From positions 62,001-126,000 of the forward strand of contig NZ_ATUJ01000007.1 in NCBI RefSeq assembly GCF_000420145.1: 64,000 bases of DNA, given 5' to 3'. The translations under genes and the position numbers were made by a program. The number at the start of each line of letters is the position of its first letter. The stretch's first letter is position 1. Under the pieces are notes generated by a model. That model was not told the origin of the DNA. It saw only the letters and a list, made by a program, of their open reading frames with translations, and ran no database searches. Below are positions 51,811-61,161 of the stretch, in pieces. This stretch comes from Paracoccus zeaxanthinifaciens ATCC 21588. GTDB taxonomy: Bacteria > Pseudomonadota > Alphaproteobacteria > Rhodobacterales > Rhodobacteraceae.

Positions 51811-53198
51811 AGCAGCACCGCCGATGCCAGCCCGAGGAAGGCGAAGAAGCCCACCACGTCCGTCACCGTGGTCACGAAGGTCCCCGAGGCAAGCGCGGGG
51901 TCGGCGCCCACCTTCTCCAACCCCAGGGGCACGAGGATGCCCGCAAGCGCCGCGATGGCCAGGTTCACGATCATCGCGACGGCGATCACCGCGGCCAGCG
52001 ACACGCCGTCGAACCAGATGAAGGCCACGATCCCCATGACGACCGCGAAGGCCAGGCCGTTCAGAAGGCCCACGATCGCTTCTCGTCTGACGACGCGCCA
52101 GACATTGCTTCCGCTCAGGCTCTTGGTGGCAAGGGCGCGCACGGCGACGGTCAGCGTCTGCGTGCCCGCGTTCCCGCCCATCGAGGCGACGATGGGCATC
52201 AGCACGGCCAGGGCCACGACCTGCTGGATCGTCGCCTCGAAGACGGCGATGACCAGCGATGCGGCAATGGCGGTCGCCAGGTTCACGATCAGCCAGGGCA
52301 GGCGCTGGCGCAGCGTCTCGGCCACGCTGTCGGTGATGGCCGATTCCTCGCCCACGCCCGCAAGGCGCAGGATGTCTTCCTCGTGTTCCTCGTCCAGGAC
52401 GGTCATGGCGTCGTCGATGGTGATGACGCCGACCAGCCGCTCCGATGCATCGACCACCGGGGCCGAGATCAGGTGGTACTGGTTGAAGGCATAGGCGACA
52501 TCGCCCTCTTCGGCATAGGCGCTGATGGTGCGGAAGCTGTCCTCGGCCAAGTCGCGCAGCGGCACGTCGCGCCGCGTCGCCAGCAGGCGCCCAAGCGTGA
52601 CATAGCCGATGGGATGGCGGCGCGGATCGACCAGGATGATGTGATAGAACTGCTCGGGCAGCCATTCCTCGGCGCGCAGGAAGTCGATCGTCTCGCCCAC
52701 GGTCCAGTGTTCGGGCGCGGTGACGACCTCGGACTGCATGAGGCGGCCCGCCGAGTATTCGGGATAGGCCAGCGACTGCTGGACGGCGGCGCGATCGCTT
52801 TCGTCCAGCGCCGCCAGGATCTCGGCGCGGTCGGGTTCGTCCAGATCCTCGATCAGGTCGACGACATCGTCGCTGTCCATCTCCCGGACGGCCTCGGCAA
52901 GGACGTGCCGGGGCAGCATCTCGACGAATTCCTCGCGGATGGATTCGTCGATCTCGGACAGGATCTCGCCGTCGATCTCACCGCCATAGAGGTCGATGAA
53001 ATCCTTGCGCCCGCTCGGGGTCAGCCGCTCGATCAGGTCGGCGATGTCGGCGGCGTGCATCGGCTCCAGCGCCGCGTTCAGCATGTGGGCGTCGCCCGCC
53101 TCCAGCGCCTCGTCGACGCGGGCCAGCCATTCGGGGCCCGGGCCGAAATCGCCTTCGTCGCGGTCGTCCTGACGGTCCAGGATCTGTTCTTCGGCCAT
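51807..53198 (-). CDS. mgtE: Magnesium transporter MgtE
   Basis: 463 residues. Acidic N domain (MHAADIADLIERLTPSGRKD), two CBS domains (YPEYSAGRLMQSEVVTAPEH; ISAPVVDASERLVGVITIDD), then five membrane helices with MGGNAGTQTLTVAVRALA and the pore Asp in TTVTDVVGFFAFLGLA. A Mg-gated channel of the inner membrane, full length. Confidence 0.95.
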   Translation of the reverse strand: MAEEQILDRQDDRDEGDFGPGPEWLARVDEALEAGDAHMLNAALEPMHAADIADLIERLTPSGRKDFIDLYGGEIDGEILSEIDESIREEFVEMLPRHVLAEAVREMDSDDVVDLIEDLDEPDRAEILAALDESDRAAVQQSLAYPEYSAGRLMQSEVVTAPEHWTVGETIDFLRAEEWLPEQFYHIILVDPRRHPIGYVTLGRLLATRRDVPLRDLAEDSFRTISAYAEEGDVAYAFNQYHLISAPVVDASERLVGVITIDDAMTVLDEEHEEDILRLAGVGEESAITDSVAETLRQRLPWLIVNLATAIAASLVIAVFEATIQQVVALAVLMPIVASMGGNAGTQTLTVAVRALATKSLSGSNVWRVVRREAIVGLLNGLAFAVVMGIVAFIWFDGVSLAAVIAVAMIVNLAIAALAGILVPLGLEKVGADPALASGTFVTTVTDVVGFFAFLGLASAVLL

Positions 53199-53234
53199 GA
53201 TGTCCCTCTTGTCTTGCGTTACCGGCCCAACAGA

Positions 53235-54047
53235 TCAGCCGCGCAGAAGTTCAAGCGCGGCACGGTGCAGTTCGGGGCTGGCGGCGGCGATGACCTGCCC
53301 CCCTTCATGCGCCGGACCGCCCTGCCAGTCGGTGACGATCCCGCCCGCCGCCTGCACGACGGCCAGCGGCCCCGCGATGTCATAGGATTGCAGACCGGCC
53401 TCGATCACAAGGTCGATCTGTCCGATGGCCAGCAGACCATAGGCATAGCAGTCCAGACCGTAGCGCGTCAGCCGCACCCGGTCGGCCACGCGGCGGAACG
53501 CGGCGGCCTCGGGCGGGGTGCCGATCTCGGGGAAGGTGGACAGCAGCGTGGCCTGCGCCAGGTCCACGCCGTGACGGACCGCAAGGCGGCGTTCGCCCAT
53601 CGGGCCGGTCATCCGCGCCTGGCCCAGCCCGCCCTCGAACCGTTCGGCGGTATAGGGCTGGTCGATCAGGCCATAGCGGACCCCCTGCCCGTCCGACAGC
53701 CCGATCAGCACGCCCCAGCTGGCCGCACCGCTGATGAAGGCACGCGTGCCGTCGATCGGGTCCAGGATCCAGGTCAGGCCGCTGGTGCCGGCAAGCGCGC
53801 CGTATTCCTCGCCCAGGATGCCGTCACCCGGGCGCTCGGTCGCCAGCACCTCGCGCATGGCGCGTTCGGCGGCGCGGTCGGCCTCGGTCACGGGGTCGAA
53901 ATCCGCGGGGCGCTTGTTGTCGGCGGCAAGATCATCGCTGCGGAAGAAGGGCAGGATCGCCGCCCGCGCTGCATCGGCCATGCGATGGGCCGTGCGGATC
54001 AGCAGGGCGCTGTCATGCCCCTCGATGCTGTCGGTCATGCTGTGCAT
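53235..54047 (-). CDS. hisN: Inositol monophosphatase-family phosphatase (HisN-like)
   Basis: 270 residues. Metal motifs GEEYGALAG, WILDPIDGTRAFISG and YDIAGPLAVVQAAGG are intact. Closest in character to histidinol-phosphatase HisN of actinobacteria and alphaproteobacteria, but an inositol or CysQ-type phosphatase cannot be excluded. ATG 54047 has AAGGGGG upstream. It precedes mgtE by 36 bp on the same strand. Confidence 0.75.
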   Translation of the reverse strand: MHSMTDSIEGHDSALLIRTAHRMADAARAAILPFFRSDDLAADNKRPADFDPVTEADRAAERAMREVLATERPGDGILGEEYGALAGTSGLTWILDPIDGTRAFISGAASWGVLIGLSDGQGVRYGLIDQPYTAERFEGGLGQARMTGPMGERRLAVRHGVDLAQATLLSTFPEIGTPPEAAAFRRVADRVRLTRYGLDCYAYGLLAIGQIDLVIEAGLQSYDIAGPLAVVQAAGGIVTDWQGGPAHEGGQVIAAASPELHRAALELLRG

Positions 54048-54147
54048 AAGGCCCCCTTCGCTGCCGTTCGGATCGGTGTAACCCGTCCCGGCTGCGGGGA
54101 CCAGCCATCCGGCGCGACTGTCGCCGTGGCTTCATCTTGCAGATGTG

Positions 54148-54177
54148 ACGGGGCCCGCGACGATGCGCGGGCCCCGT
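54148..54177 (-). terminator. Terminator after the XRE regulator
   Basis: Perfect 12-bp stem 54148-54159/54166-54177 with a 6-base loop, 5 bp past the stop of the regulator. Confidence 0.8.
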
Positions 54178-54182
54178 TCAGA

Positions 54183-54542
54183 TCACGCTGCGTCCGACAG
54201 CACCCTTGCCAGTTCGAAGATCTGGCGGCGCTGCGCGGCCGGCATGGTGTAATAGGCGCGCACAAGCTGCAGCGCCTCTTTGTCGGCGAAGATATCGCCT
54301 TCGACGATATCCGGGATCTCGCCCTCCATCAGCCCTTCGAAGAAGAAGCTGACCGGGACATCGACCGCCTGGGCGATATCCCACAGACGCGAAGCCGAGA
54401 CGCGGTTCATCCCCGTCTCGTACTTCTGGATCTGCTGAAACTTGATCCCGACCTTATCGGCAAGCTGCTGCTGCGTCATACCGATCATCCAGCGGCGATG
54501 GCGAATACGTTTACCAACATGAACATCTACACTGTGCTTCAT
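54183..54542 (-). CDS. XRE-family helix-turn-helix regulator
   Basis: 119 residues. HTH_3 at 8-65 (GKRIRHRRWMIGMTQQQLAD, KVGIKFQQIQKYETGMNRVS), followed by DVPVSFFFEGLMEG and an acidic C-terminal half ending ELARVLSDAA. This compact regulator is widespread in alphaproteobacteria; targets are unknown. Divergent from the quinone oxidoreductase gene with 186 bp between. Confidence 0.88.
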   Translation of the reverse strand: MKHSVDVHVGKRIRHRRWMIGMTQQQLADKVGIKFQQIQKYETGMNRVSASRLWDIAQAVDVPVSFFFEGLMEGEIPDIVEGDIFADKEALQLVRAYYTMPAAQRRQIFELARVLSDAA

Positions 54543-54728
54543 CGTCCAGCCCTTTCAATCTAAAGAGGCGGTAACCCGACGAGGCTCAATTAGCGAGTGT
54601 CATGTTGGTTAAGGCGTCCCATTCTGACCAAAAAGACAGGTCCGGACAGCCCGAAGGTGACCTTTCGTACAGCATCTCGACAGAATGCCTCGTTCCCGGT
54701 CAGATATCCGCAAAGGGAGGAACGCGTC

Positions 54729-55688
54729 ATGATTCGGACAGCCGTCATCGAAACAGCGGGCAGCGATCCGGTGCTGCGGCAGGTCCCGCGCCCCGCCGCG
54801 GGGGATGGCAGGGTGCATGTCCGCATGGTCGCGTCAGCCCTGAATTTCGCCGATCTGCTGAAGGCGCAGGGCAAGTATCAAGAGCGTGAGGAGCTTCCCT
54901 TCGTGCCGGGCCTGGAAGGTGCGGGCGTCGTCGTCGACGCCCCCGAGGGCGCATCGGTCGCGCCGGGCGACAGGGTGATCGTCGCGGCCCCCGGCACCAT
55001 GGCCGAAGAGGTCGCGGTTCCCGAAGCCGCGGTCCAGCGCATCCCCGACGAGATGGGCTTTGCCGAGGCTGCCGGTTTCCATGTGGCTTATGGGACAAGT
55101 CACATGGCACTGTCAGGTCGCGCGCGACTTAAACCGGGCGAGACACTCGTGGTCCTGGGGGCCGCCGGAGGGGTCGGCCTGACCGCGGTCGAGATCGGCC
55201 GCGCGATGGGCGCGCGGGTGATCGGCGTGGCCCGCGGGGCGCACCGGCTGGCCGTGGTTAAGGCGGCGGGCGCGCACGAGGTGATCGACAGCGCCGAATG
55301 CACGGATCTGCGCGCCGCGCTGCGCGACCTGGGCGGCGTGGATGTCGTCTATGACGCCGTGGGGGCCGAACCGGGCGAGGCCGCGTTCCGCGCCCTGCGG
55401 CGCGGGGGACGGTTCCTGCTGATCGGCTTCGCGGCGGGCCGCCCGCCCGAGCTTCCGCTGAACCACGCGCTGGTCAAGAACATCGCGGTCCACGGCTTCT
55501 ACTGGGGCGGATATCGCGATCTGGACCCCGACGCCATGTCCGACAGCATGGAGGCCCTGTTCGCGATGTATCGCGCCGGCAATCTCAGCCCCGTCACCGG
55601 CGAGACGCTGCCCCTCGACCGCATCGCCGAGGCCTTTGCCATGCTGAGAGAGAGGCGCAGTGTCGGGAAACTGGTCATCACCTTCTGA
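54729..55688 (+). CDS. Zinc-free NADPH:quinone oxidoreductase family protein
   Basis: 319 residues, medium-chain dehydrogenase superfamily. N-terminal GroES-like part (ALNFADLLKAQGKYQ, PGLEGAGVVVDAPEG) lacks zinc ligands; Rossmann part has VVLGAAGGVGLTAVEIG. The longer open frame upstream is rejected because GGGAGG sits just before ATG 54729. Reduces quinones or enals; the substrate is unknown. Confidence 0.87.
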   Translation: MIRTAVIETAGSDPVLRQVPRPAAGDGRVHVRMVASALNFADLLKAQGKYQEREELPFVPGLEGAGVVVDAPEGASVAPGDRVIVAAPGTMAEEVAVPEAAVQRIPDEMGFAEAAGFHVAYGTSHMALSGRARLKPGETLVVLGAAGGVGLTAVEIGRAMGARVIGVARGAHRLAVVKAAGAHEVIDSAECTDLRAALRDLGGVDVVYDAVGAEPGEAAFRALRRGGRFLLIGFAAGRPPELPLNHALVKNIAVHGFYWGGYRDLDPDAMSDSMEALFAMYRAGNLSPVTGETLPLDRIAEAFAMLRERRSVGKLVITF

Positions 55689-55788
55689 AAAGCGCGACCT
55701 GACGCCTCTGTCAGTTGAAAAGCGGCGCGTTCCGCACGATATTCAAGCACAAGGCGCACCAGCGCCATTCATGCTTAGGGAGACTTCG

Positions 55789-56532
55789 ATGGCAGACTAC
55801 AACACCTACCGCTCCGCGCAGGGCGTCGGCGCCCGCCAGGCGGCGGTCGACGAGGGGCTGCGGGCCTACATGAACAAGGTTTATGGGCTGATGGCAGTGG
55901 GCATGGGTGTGACCGCCGTCGCGGCCTATGGCATCGCCACCGCAGCCGTGAACGACGGTCAGCTGACCCAGCTGGGCTATGCGATCTACGCCTCGCCGCT
56001 GAAATGGGTCATCATGTTCGCGCCGCTGCTGATGGTCTTCGCCTTCGGCGCCGCGATCAACCGCCTGTCGGTCGGCGCGGCCACCGGCCTGTTCTATGCC
56101 TTCGCGGCCCTGATGGGCCTGTCGATCAGCTCGATCTTCCTGGTCTACACCTCGGTGTCGATCGTGCAGACCTTCCTCGTGACCGCGATCGCCTTCGGCG
56201 GCCTGTCGATCTATGGCTATACGACCAAGAAGGACCTGTCGGGTCTGGGCACGTTCCTGATGATGGGCCTGATCGGCCTGATCGTCGCGTCGATCGTGAA
56301 CATCTTCCTGCAGTCCAGCGCGATGCAGTTCGCGATCTCGGTGATCGGCGTACTGATCTTCGCGGGCCTGACCGCCTATGACACGCAGAACATCAAGAAC
56401 ACCTATCTGCAGATGGCCGGTTCGGACAGCGACTTCATCGGCAAGACCGCGATCATGGGTGCCCTGCGCCTGTATCTCGACTTCCTGAACCTGTTCATGT
56501 TCCTGCTGCAGTTCATGGGCAACCGCGAGTGA
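55789..56532 (+). CDS. Bax inhibitor-1/YccA-family membrane protein
   Basis: 247 residues with seven membrane helices, from VYGLMAVGMGVTAVAAYGIA to LYLDFLNLFMFLLQFMG. The BI-1 motif near the last helices (GLTAYDTQNIKNTYLQMAG, ALRLYLDFLNLF) is intact, with the paired Asp that forms the pH-sensing gate. A likely ion or proton leak/homeostasis protein of the inner membrane. ATG 55789 after AGGGAG. Terminator follows. Confidence 0.93.
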   Translation: MADYNTYRSAQGVGARQAAVDEGLRAYMNKVYGLMAVGMGVTAVAAYGIATAAVNDGQLTQLGYAIYASPLKWVIMFAPLLMVFAFGAAINRLSVGAATGLFYAFAALMGLSISSIFLVYTSVSIVQTFLVTAIAFGGLSIYGYTTKKDLSGLGTFLMMGLIGLIVASIVNIFLQSSAMQFAISVIGVLIFAGLTAYDTQNIKNTYLQMAGSDSDFIGKTAIMGALRLYLDFLNLFMFLLQFMGNRE

Positions 56533-56556
56533 TCGCGACGACCCGCTGAAACGACG

Positions 56557-56587
56557 AAGGCCCCGGCATCGCGCCGGGGCCTTTTTT
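56557..56587 (+). terminator. Rho-independent terminator after the BI-1 gene
   Basis: Perfect 11-bp stem AAGGCCCCGGC/GCCGGGGCCTT, 5-base loop, then a T run. Confidence 0.92.
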
Positions 56588-56589
56588 CG

Positions 56590-57600
56590 TCATGCAGCCC
56601 GGCTTGCAGGCATGTCCGACAGCACCTCGGACGCGATGCGGAAGCTGTTCAGCCGCGCCTGGTGGTCGTGGATCTGACCGGTCAGGATCAGCTCGTCCGG
56701 TCGGTATTCCGCGATGATGCGGCCCAGCTGGTCGCGGATGTCGTCGGCGGTGCCGCAGGCGGTCACGCGCAGCGACTGGTCGACCGCACGACGCATCGGC
56801 GCGCCGATCGCCGCGTCGATATCGTCCACCGGAACGGGGAACTTGCCCGTCTGCCCCGTGCGCAGCCGCGCGAAGGCCTGCTGCATGCTGGTGCGCAGGC
56901 GGGCGGCCTCGGCCGAGGTATCGGCGGCGAAGACGTTGACCGCGACCATCGCATGCGGCTTCTGCCAGCGGGCCGAGGGGCGGAAATGGCTGCGATAGAC
57001 ATGCAGCGCCTGCTCCAGCGCGTCGGGCGCGAAATGGCTGGCGAAGGCATAGGGCAGCCCCAGATGCGCGGCCAGTTGCGCCCCGAACAGGCTGCTGCCC
57101 AGGATCCAGACCGGCACCTCGGTCCCCTCGCCCGGCAGCGCGCGCACGGCGGCACCCGGCTGCTTCGGCCCCAGATAGTCGATCAGTTCGACCACGTCCT
57201 GCGGGAAGCTGTCCGCCATCGGATCGCGGCGCAGGGCGCGGATCACGGACTGATCGCCCCCCGGCGCGCGGCCCAAGCCAAGATCGATCCGGTCGGGAAA
57301 GGCCGTGGCCAGCGTGCCGAACGCCTCGGCCACTGTCAGGGGCGCGTGGTTCGGCAGCATGATGCCGCCCGCACCGACGCGGATCCGCGACGTCTGCTGC
57401 GCGATCAGGCCGATCAGCACGGCGGTCGCGGCGCTGGCGATCCCCTCCATGTTGTGATGCTCGGCCAGCCAGTAACGGTGATAGCCCCAACCCTCGGCGT
57501 GCCGCGCGAGGTCGAGGCTGTTCGCGATCGCGTCCCGCGCCTCGGACCCTTCGGGGACCGGCGCAAGATCGAGAAGCGAATAGGGGATGTGCTGCGTCAT
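56590..57600 (-). CDS. LLM-class flavin-dependent oxidoreductase (MsnO8-like)
   Basis: 336 residues, bacterial luciferase-like TIM barrel. [20 protein letters not shown] and [19 protein letters not shown] are characteristic, as are [20 protein letters not shown] and [11 protein letters not shown]. Uses reduced flavin; the substrate is unknown. It ends only 2 bp from the preceding gene's T run, so transcripts converge. Confidence 0.9.
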   Translation of the reverse strand: MTQHIPYSLLDLAPVPEGSEARDAIANSLDLARHAEGWGYHRYWLAEHHNMEGIASAATAVLIGLIAQQTSRIRVGAGGIMLPNHAPLTVAEAFGTLATAFPDRIDLGLGRAPGGDQSVIRALRRDPMADSFPQDVVELIDYLGPKQPGAAVRALPGEGTEVPVWILGSSLFGAQLAAHLGLPYAFASHFAPDALEQALHVYRSHFRPSARWQKPHAMVAVNVFAADTSAEAARLRTSMQQAFARLRTGQTGKFPVPVDDIDAAIGAPMRRAVDQSLRVTACGTADDIRDQLGRIIAEYRPDELILTGQIHDHQARLNSFRIASEVLSDMPASRAA

Positions 57601-57684
57601 TCACGCTATCTAGGCGGAATTGCGGACTCTGCAAGAAGGGGCCGGTCGCGGATGTGAAAAAGGGGCGCGCGGCGCCCCTTCCCC

Positions 57685-58275
57685 TCAGCCCATCTTGCGC
57701 AGATAGGTCCATGTCGGCACGCGCGCATTGCGTGCGACCGACCAGCTTTCGGCATCGCCCAGATAGGCGAACCCGCAATTGGTCAGCACCCGGGCCGAAC
57801 CGGGGTTGTCCTGGAACGCCTCGGCGAACAGGGTCCGCGCCTTGTGGGGGTTGGCCGCGACGATGGCCGCGACGGCCTCGGTCGCAAAGCCCGTGTTCCA
57901 GAAGCCCGCACCGATCCAGAAGCCAAGCTCGGACTGCTCGCCCTCCATCCGGGTCAGCGAGACGACGCCCAGCACCTCGGCCAGGTTGTTGGCAGAGCCG
58001 TCGATGGCCCAGACATCCTCGTCGCGGTCGGTCGACAGGGCGCGCGCGACGAAACTGTCGGCGCTGCCGGGCGGCAGCGGATGCGGAATGGCGCGCGTCC
58101 CCTCGGCCACGCGGCGATCGCCGGTGTAATGCGCGATCAGGCCGGCATCGGACGGGCGCAGCGGGCGCAGCACGAAGCGATCGGTAGGGATCACCGGCTG
58201 CGTCAGGGCAGCGGCATCGACGGGCTTCAGGTCATCCAACCGCGAACCCTCCCTCATGGGTGCAGACATTACCAT
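57685..58275 (-). CDS. GNAT-family N-acetyltransferase (RimJ/RimL type)
   Basis: 196 residues. Acetyltransf_3 pattern: TDRFVLRPLRPSDAGLIAHY, GFWIGAGFWNTGFATEAVAA (acetyl-CoA loop) and NPGSARVLTNCGFAYLGDAE. ATG 58275 with the strong site GGGGGAGG is preferred over upstream in-frame starts. Downstream of rpmA but behind a hairpin; it may acetylate a protein N-terminus or a small amine. Confidence 0.85.
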   Translation of the reverse strand: MVMSAPMREGSRLDDLKPVDAAALTQPVIPTDRFVLRPLRPSDAGLIAHYTGDRRVAEGTRAIPHPLPPGSADSFVARALSTDRDEDVWAIDGSANNLAEVLGVVSLTRMEGEQSELGFWIGAGFWNTGFATEAVAAIVAANPHKARTLFAEAFQDNPGSARVLTNCGFAYLGDAESWSVARNARVPTWTYLRKMG

Positions 58276-58338
58276 GTTTCCTCCCCCGGAAACTGGCGCC
58301 GGATCATCTCCGGGCAATACCTTGTTACGAAAACGGCT

Positions 58339-58366
58339 GGGGGGACCGGCTTTCGCCGATCCCCCC
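58339..58366 (-). terminator. Hairpin terminator after rplU-rpmA
   Basis: 12-bp stem with one mismatch (58339-58350/58355-58366) and a TTTC loop, 26 bp past the rpmA stop. Confidence 0.6.
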
Positions 58367-58392
58367 TCTAACATCGAAATGTTACGCCCGGG

Positions 58393-58665
58393 TTACTCGG
58401 CAGCTTCCTGCGTAGCAGGCATGACCGAAATATAGGTGCGACCCTTCAGGCCCTTGCGGAAGGACACGTGGCCGTCGGTCAGTGCGAACAGGGTGTGGTC
58501 CTTGCCCATACCGACGTTCTCGCCCGCCCACCACTTGGTGCCGCGCTGACGCACGATGATGTTGCCCGCGATGGCCGCCTGGCCACCGAACAGTTTCACG
58601 CCAAGACGGCGACCGGCAGAGTCGCGACCGTTGCGCGAGGAACCGCCTGCTTTCTTATGTGCCAT
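58393..58665 (-). CDS. rpmA: 50S ribosomal protein L27
   Basis: 90 residues: [20 protein letters not shown] and [20 protein letters not shown] are diagnostic. The N-terminus reaches the peptidyl-transferase centre and is not preceded by the cleavable extension seen in Firmicutes. 12 bp after rplU. Confidence 0.97.
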   Translation of the reverse strand: MAHKKAGGSSRNGRDSAGRRLGVKLFGGQAAIAGNIIVRQRGTKWWAGENVGMGKDHTLFALTDGHVSFRKGLKGRTYISVMPATQEAAE

Positions 58666-58677
58666 GGGTAGTCCTCC

Positions 58678-59043
58678 TTAGGCTTCGACGGCCTGGGTGC
58701 GGCCACCGGTTGCGGCCTTGACGCCGGTCTTGTCGGCGCCGTTTTCCAGCACGTCCGTCACGCGCACCAGCGTCAGCTGCTGGCGGTGACCACGCGTGCG
58801 CTGCGAGCTGTGCTTGCGGCGACGCTTGACGTAGGTGATGACCTTGTCGGCCTTGATCTGGTCGATCACTTCGGCCTGGACGCAAGCGCCCTCGACCAGC
58901 GGTGCGCCCAGGGTCGAGCCGACCATCAGAATCTCGTTGAACTGGATTTTCTCACCAGCCGTGGCGTTCAGCTTCTCAACGCGCAGGACGTCACCCGCCT
59001 GCACCTTGTATTGCTTGCCGCCAGTCTTCAGAACCGCGAACAT
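58678..59043 (-). CDS. rplU: 50S ribosomal protein L21
   Basis: 121 residues: MFAVLKTGGKQYKVQAGDVL start, YVKRRRKHSSQRTRGHRQQL RNA-binding stretch. There is a short C-terminal extension past VTDVL (ENGADKTGVKAATGGRTQAV). ATG 59043 fixed by family alignment. A long structured leader precedes it. Confidence 0.96.
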   Translation of the reverse strand: MFAVLKTGGKQYKVQAGDVLRVEKLNATAGEKIQFNEILMVGSTLGAPLVEGACVQAEVIDQIKADKVITYVKRRRKHSSQRTRGHRQQLTLVRVTDVLENGADKTGVKAATGGRTQAVEA

Positions 59044-59121
59044 CGCTTCTTCCTTCGTCAACCGCGTCCTTCGGCCCCGGCGAACCGGCATTGAGTGGGG
59101 ATTCCCCGCCTTTGGACAGCG

Positions 59122-59181
59122 CATCCCCTTCGGGATGTCATTGAAAACATTAGACCGGCCAAGGCAGAAGCCCGGCCGGTC
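59122..59181 (-). promoter_or_regulatory. Structured 5' leader of rplU-rpmA
   Basis: Two hairpins in the expected transcript: a perfect 8-bp stem 59153-59160/59174-59181 with a 13-base loop, and CATCCC/GGGATG with a GAAG tetraloop (59122-59137). The leader from promoter to start codon is about 135 bases, long enough for ribosomal-protein autoregulation. Confidence 0.45.
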
Positions 59182-59186
59182 CGGCG

Positions 59187-59215
59187 CGTATCGCGCATTC
59201 GACTGCGAAAGTCAA
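59187..59215 (-). promoter_or_regulatory. rplU promoter (TTGACT-17-GATACG)
   Basis: -35 TTGACT at 59215-59210, 17-bp spacer, -10 GATACG at 59192-59187. Same -35 as rpmG and the F0 operon. Confidence 0.6.
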
Positions 59216-59226
59216 GCAATCGCGGG

Positions 59227-61044
59227 TCAGCCTGCGGCCTTTTCCTCCAGCGTCAGCCATTCCTCCTCGGCGTCCGACAGGGCCTGCTGACGTTCGGCCA
59301 GGGCCTCGGTCGCCTTCTGGAACTTGGCGGGGGCCTTCTGGAACAGCTCGGGGTCGGCCAGGAACTGGGACAGCTTGGCCATCTCGGCCTCCAGCCGCTC
59401 GATGATCGCGGGCAGCGCCTCCAGCCGGTGCTTCTCGGAGAAGCTGAGCCCCGCCTGCGGCTTGGCCGCCTTGGGCTTCTCGGGGGTGGCGGCCGGTTTC
59501 GCGGGCTTGTCGGCGGCTTGGACGGCGGGCTCGGCCTCGGGGCGTTGGGCGCGGTAATCGCTCCAGCCGCCGGCATAGACGGTGGCGCGGCCATCGCCCT
59601 CCATCGCGACGGTCGTGTCCGCCACGCGGTCGATGAAATCGCGGTCGTGGCTGACCAGCAGCACCGTGCCGTCATATTCGCCCAGCAGGTCCTGCAGCAG
59701 GTCCAGCGTCTCGACGTCCAGGTCGTTCGTCGGTTCGTCCATCACCAGCAGGTTCGAGGGACGCGCCATCAGGCGGGCCAGCAGCAGGCGCGCCTTCTCG
59801 CCGCCCGACAGGCTGCGGACGGGGGCGCGGGCCTGCGCCTCGTCGAACAGGAAGTCCTTGAGATAGGCCACGACATGCTTCGGCACGCCCCGCACCATCA
59901 CCTGGTCGGACCGCCCCGAGACGCGCATCTCCGGGTCGCCCGTCAGCGCATCCCACAGCGTCTGGTCGGGGTTCAGCGCCGAACGGGTCTGGTCGAAGAT
60001 CGCGACCTCGAGATTGGTCCCGAGCGTGACCGAGCCTTCGTCCGGCGCGACCTCGCCCGTCAGCATCTTGATCAGCGTGGTCTTGCCCGCGCCGTTGGGG
60101 CCCACGAAGGCGATGCGGTCGCCGCGGTTCACCAGCAGGTCGAAGGGGCGCAGGATCACCCGGTCGCCGAAGGTCTTGGCGATGCCGCGCACGTCGATGA
60201 CTTTCTTACCCGAGGTCGGACCGCTTTCCAGCGCCATCGCGGCAGCACCCTGCCGTCGGATCTGGGAACTGCGTTCGGCACGCAGCGCGGCAAGGGCGCG
60301 GACGCGGCCCTGGTTGCGCTTGCGGCGCGCGCTGATGCCTTCGACGGCCCAACGGGCCTCGGCCTTGATCTTGCGGTCCAGCTTGTGGCGGGCGTCGTCC
60401 TCGGCCGACCAGGTGGCCTCGCGCCAATCCTCGAAATGCTCGAACCCGCGTTCCTGGCGGCGGACCTCGCCGCGGTCGATCCACAGCGTGGCGCGCGTCA
60501 GGCGGCGCAGGAAGGCGCGGTCGTGGCTGATCAGGACATAGCCTGCGCGGGTCTGCGACAGGTGATCCTCCAGCCAGCCGATGGCCTCGATGTCCAGGTG
60601 GTTCGTCGGCTCGTCCAGCAGCATCAGCTCGGGCGCCTGCGCCAGCAGCCGGGCCAGCGCGGCGCGACGGCGTTCGCCCCCCGAAGCGGTATCGATGGGA
60701 CGGTTCGGGTCGAACTTCAGCCCCTCGGCGGCCATGTCCACGCGATAGGATTCGGCCTCGGGCAGGTCGGCGCGGGCGAATTCGCCAAGCGTCTCGAAGC
60801 CCGACAGGTCTGGGTCCTGCTCCATGTAGCCGGTCGAGACGCCGGCAGACAGCACGACCTCGCCCTTGTCGGGTTCGACAAGGCCGCCCATGACCTTCAT
60901 CAGCGTGGATTTCCCCGACCCGTTGCGGCCCACCAGGGCCACCCGGTCGCCGGGCTGGACCGTCAGCGAAAGCCCGTCGAACACGGGGTTGCCGCCGAAG
61001 GTCAGCGATATGTCGTTCAATTGCAGAAGGGGTGCGCGTGCCAT
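59227..61044 (-). CDS. uup: ABC-F family ATPase, Uup-like
   Basis: 605 residues, two ABC cassettes without membrane domains. Walker A GRNGSGKST and GPNGAGKTT; signatures SGGERRRAAL and SGGEKARLLL; Walker B LLDEPTNHLD and VMDEPTNDLD. The C-terminal coiled-coil arm (residues about 520-605, EALPAIIERLEAEMAKLSQF) is typical of Uup rather than EttA. Acts on ribosomes or branched DNA intermediates. Confidence 0.92.
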   Translation of the reverse strand: MARAPLLQLNDISLTFGGNPVFDGLSLTVQPGDRVALVGRNGSGKSTLMKVMGGLVEPDKGEVVLSAGVSTGYMEQDPDLSGFETLGEFARADLPEAESYRVDMAAEGLKFDPNRPIDTASGGERRRAALARLLAQAPELMLLDEPTNHLDIEAIGWLEDHLSQTRAGYVLISHDRAFLRRLTRATLWIDRGEVRRQERGFEHFEDWREATWSAEDDARHKLDRKIKAEARWAVEGISARRKRNQGRVRALAALRAERSSQIRRQGAAAMALESGPTSGKKVIDVRGIAKTFGDRVILRPFDLLVNRGDRIAFVGPNGAGKTTLIKMLTGEVAPDEGSVTLGTNLEVAIFDQTRSALNPDQTLWDALTGDPEMRVSGRSDQVMVRGVPKHVVAYLKDFLFDEAQARAPVRSLSGGEKARLLLARLMARPSNLLVMDEPTNDLDVETLDLLQDLLGEYDGTVLLVSHDRDFIDRVADTTVAMEGDGRATVYAGGWSDYRAQRPEAEPAVQAADKPAKPAATPEKPKAAKPQAGLSFSEKHRLEALPAIIERLEAEMAKLSQFLADPELFQKAPAKFQKATEALAERQQALSDAEEEWLTLEEKAAG

Positions 61045-61161
61045 GATCGCGCCCTAGCCCCTGTCGCGGCGCGGGTCAATCTGTCGCGTGCGCGCGCGGT
61101 CGATATTGACAAGATCGGTCGGGATTGCGATGCCCCTGCCGGAATGCATCAGGAGGAACCC

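Noticed and set aside
54543-54728. Operator and promoter for the XRE regulator and quinone oxidoreductase
   Set aside because: TTGAGC and TCTTTA can be spaced by 17 bases, but the match is too weak to list and no clear inverted repeat was seen.
59095-61161. A long plus-strand N-terminal extension upstream of the iron receptor
   Set aside because: It is antisense to the ABC-F gene. The signal peptide and AGGAGG at 61162 define the true start.
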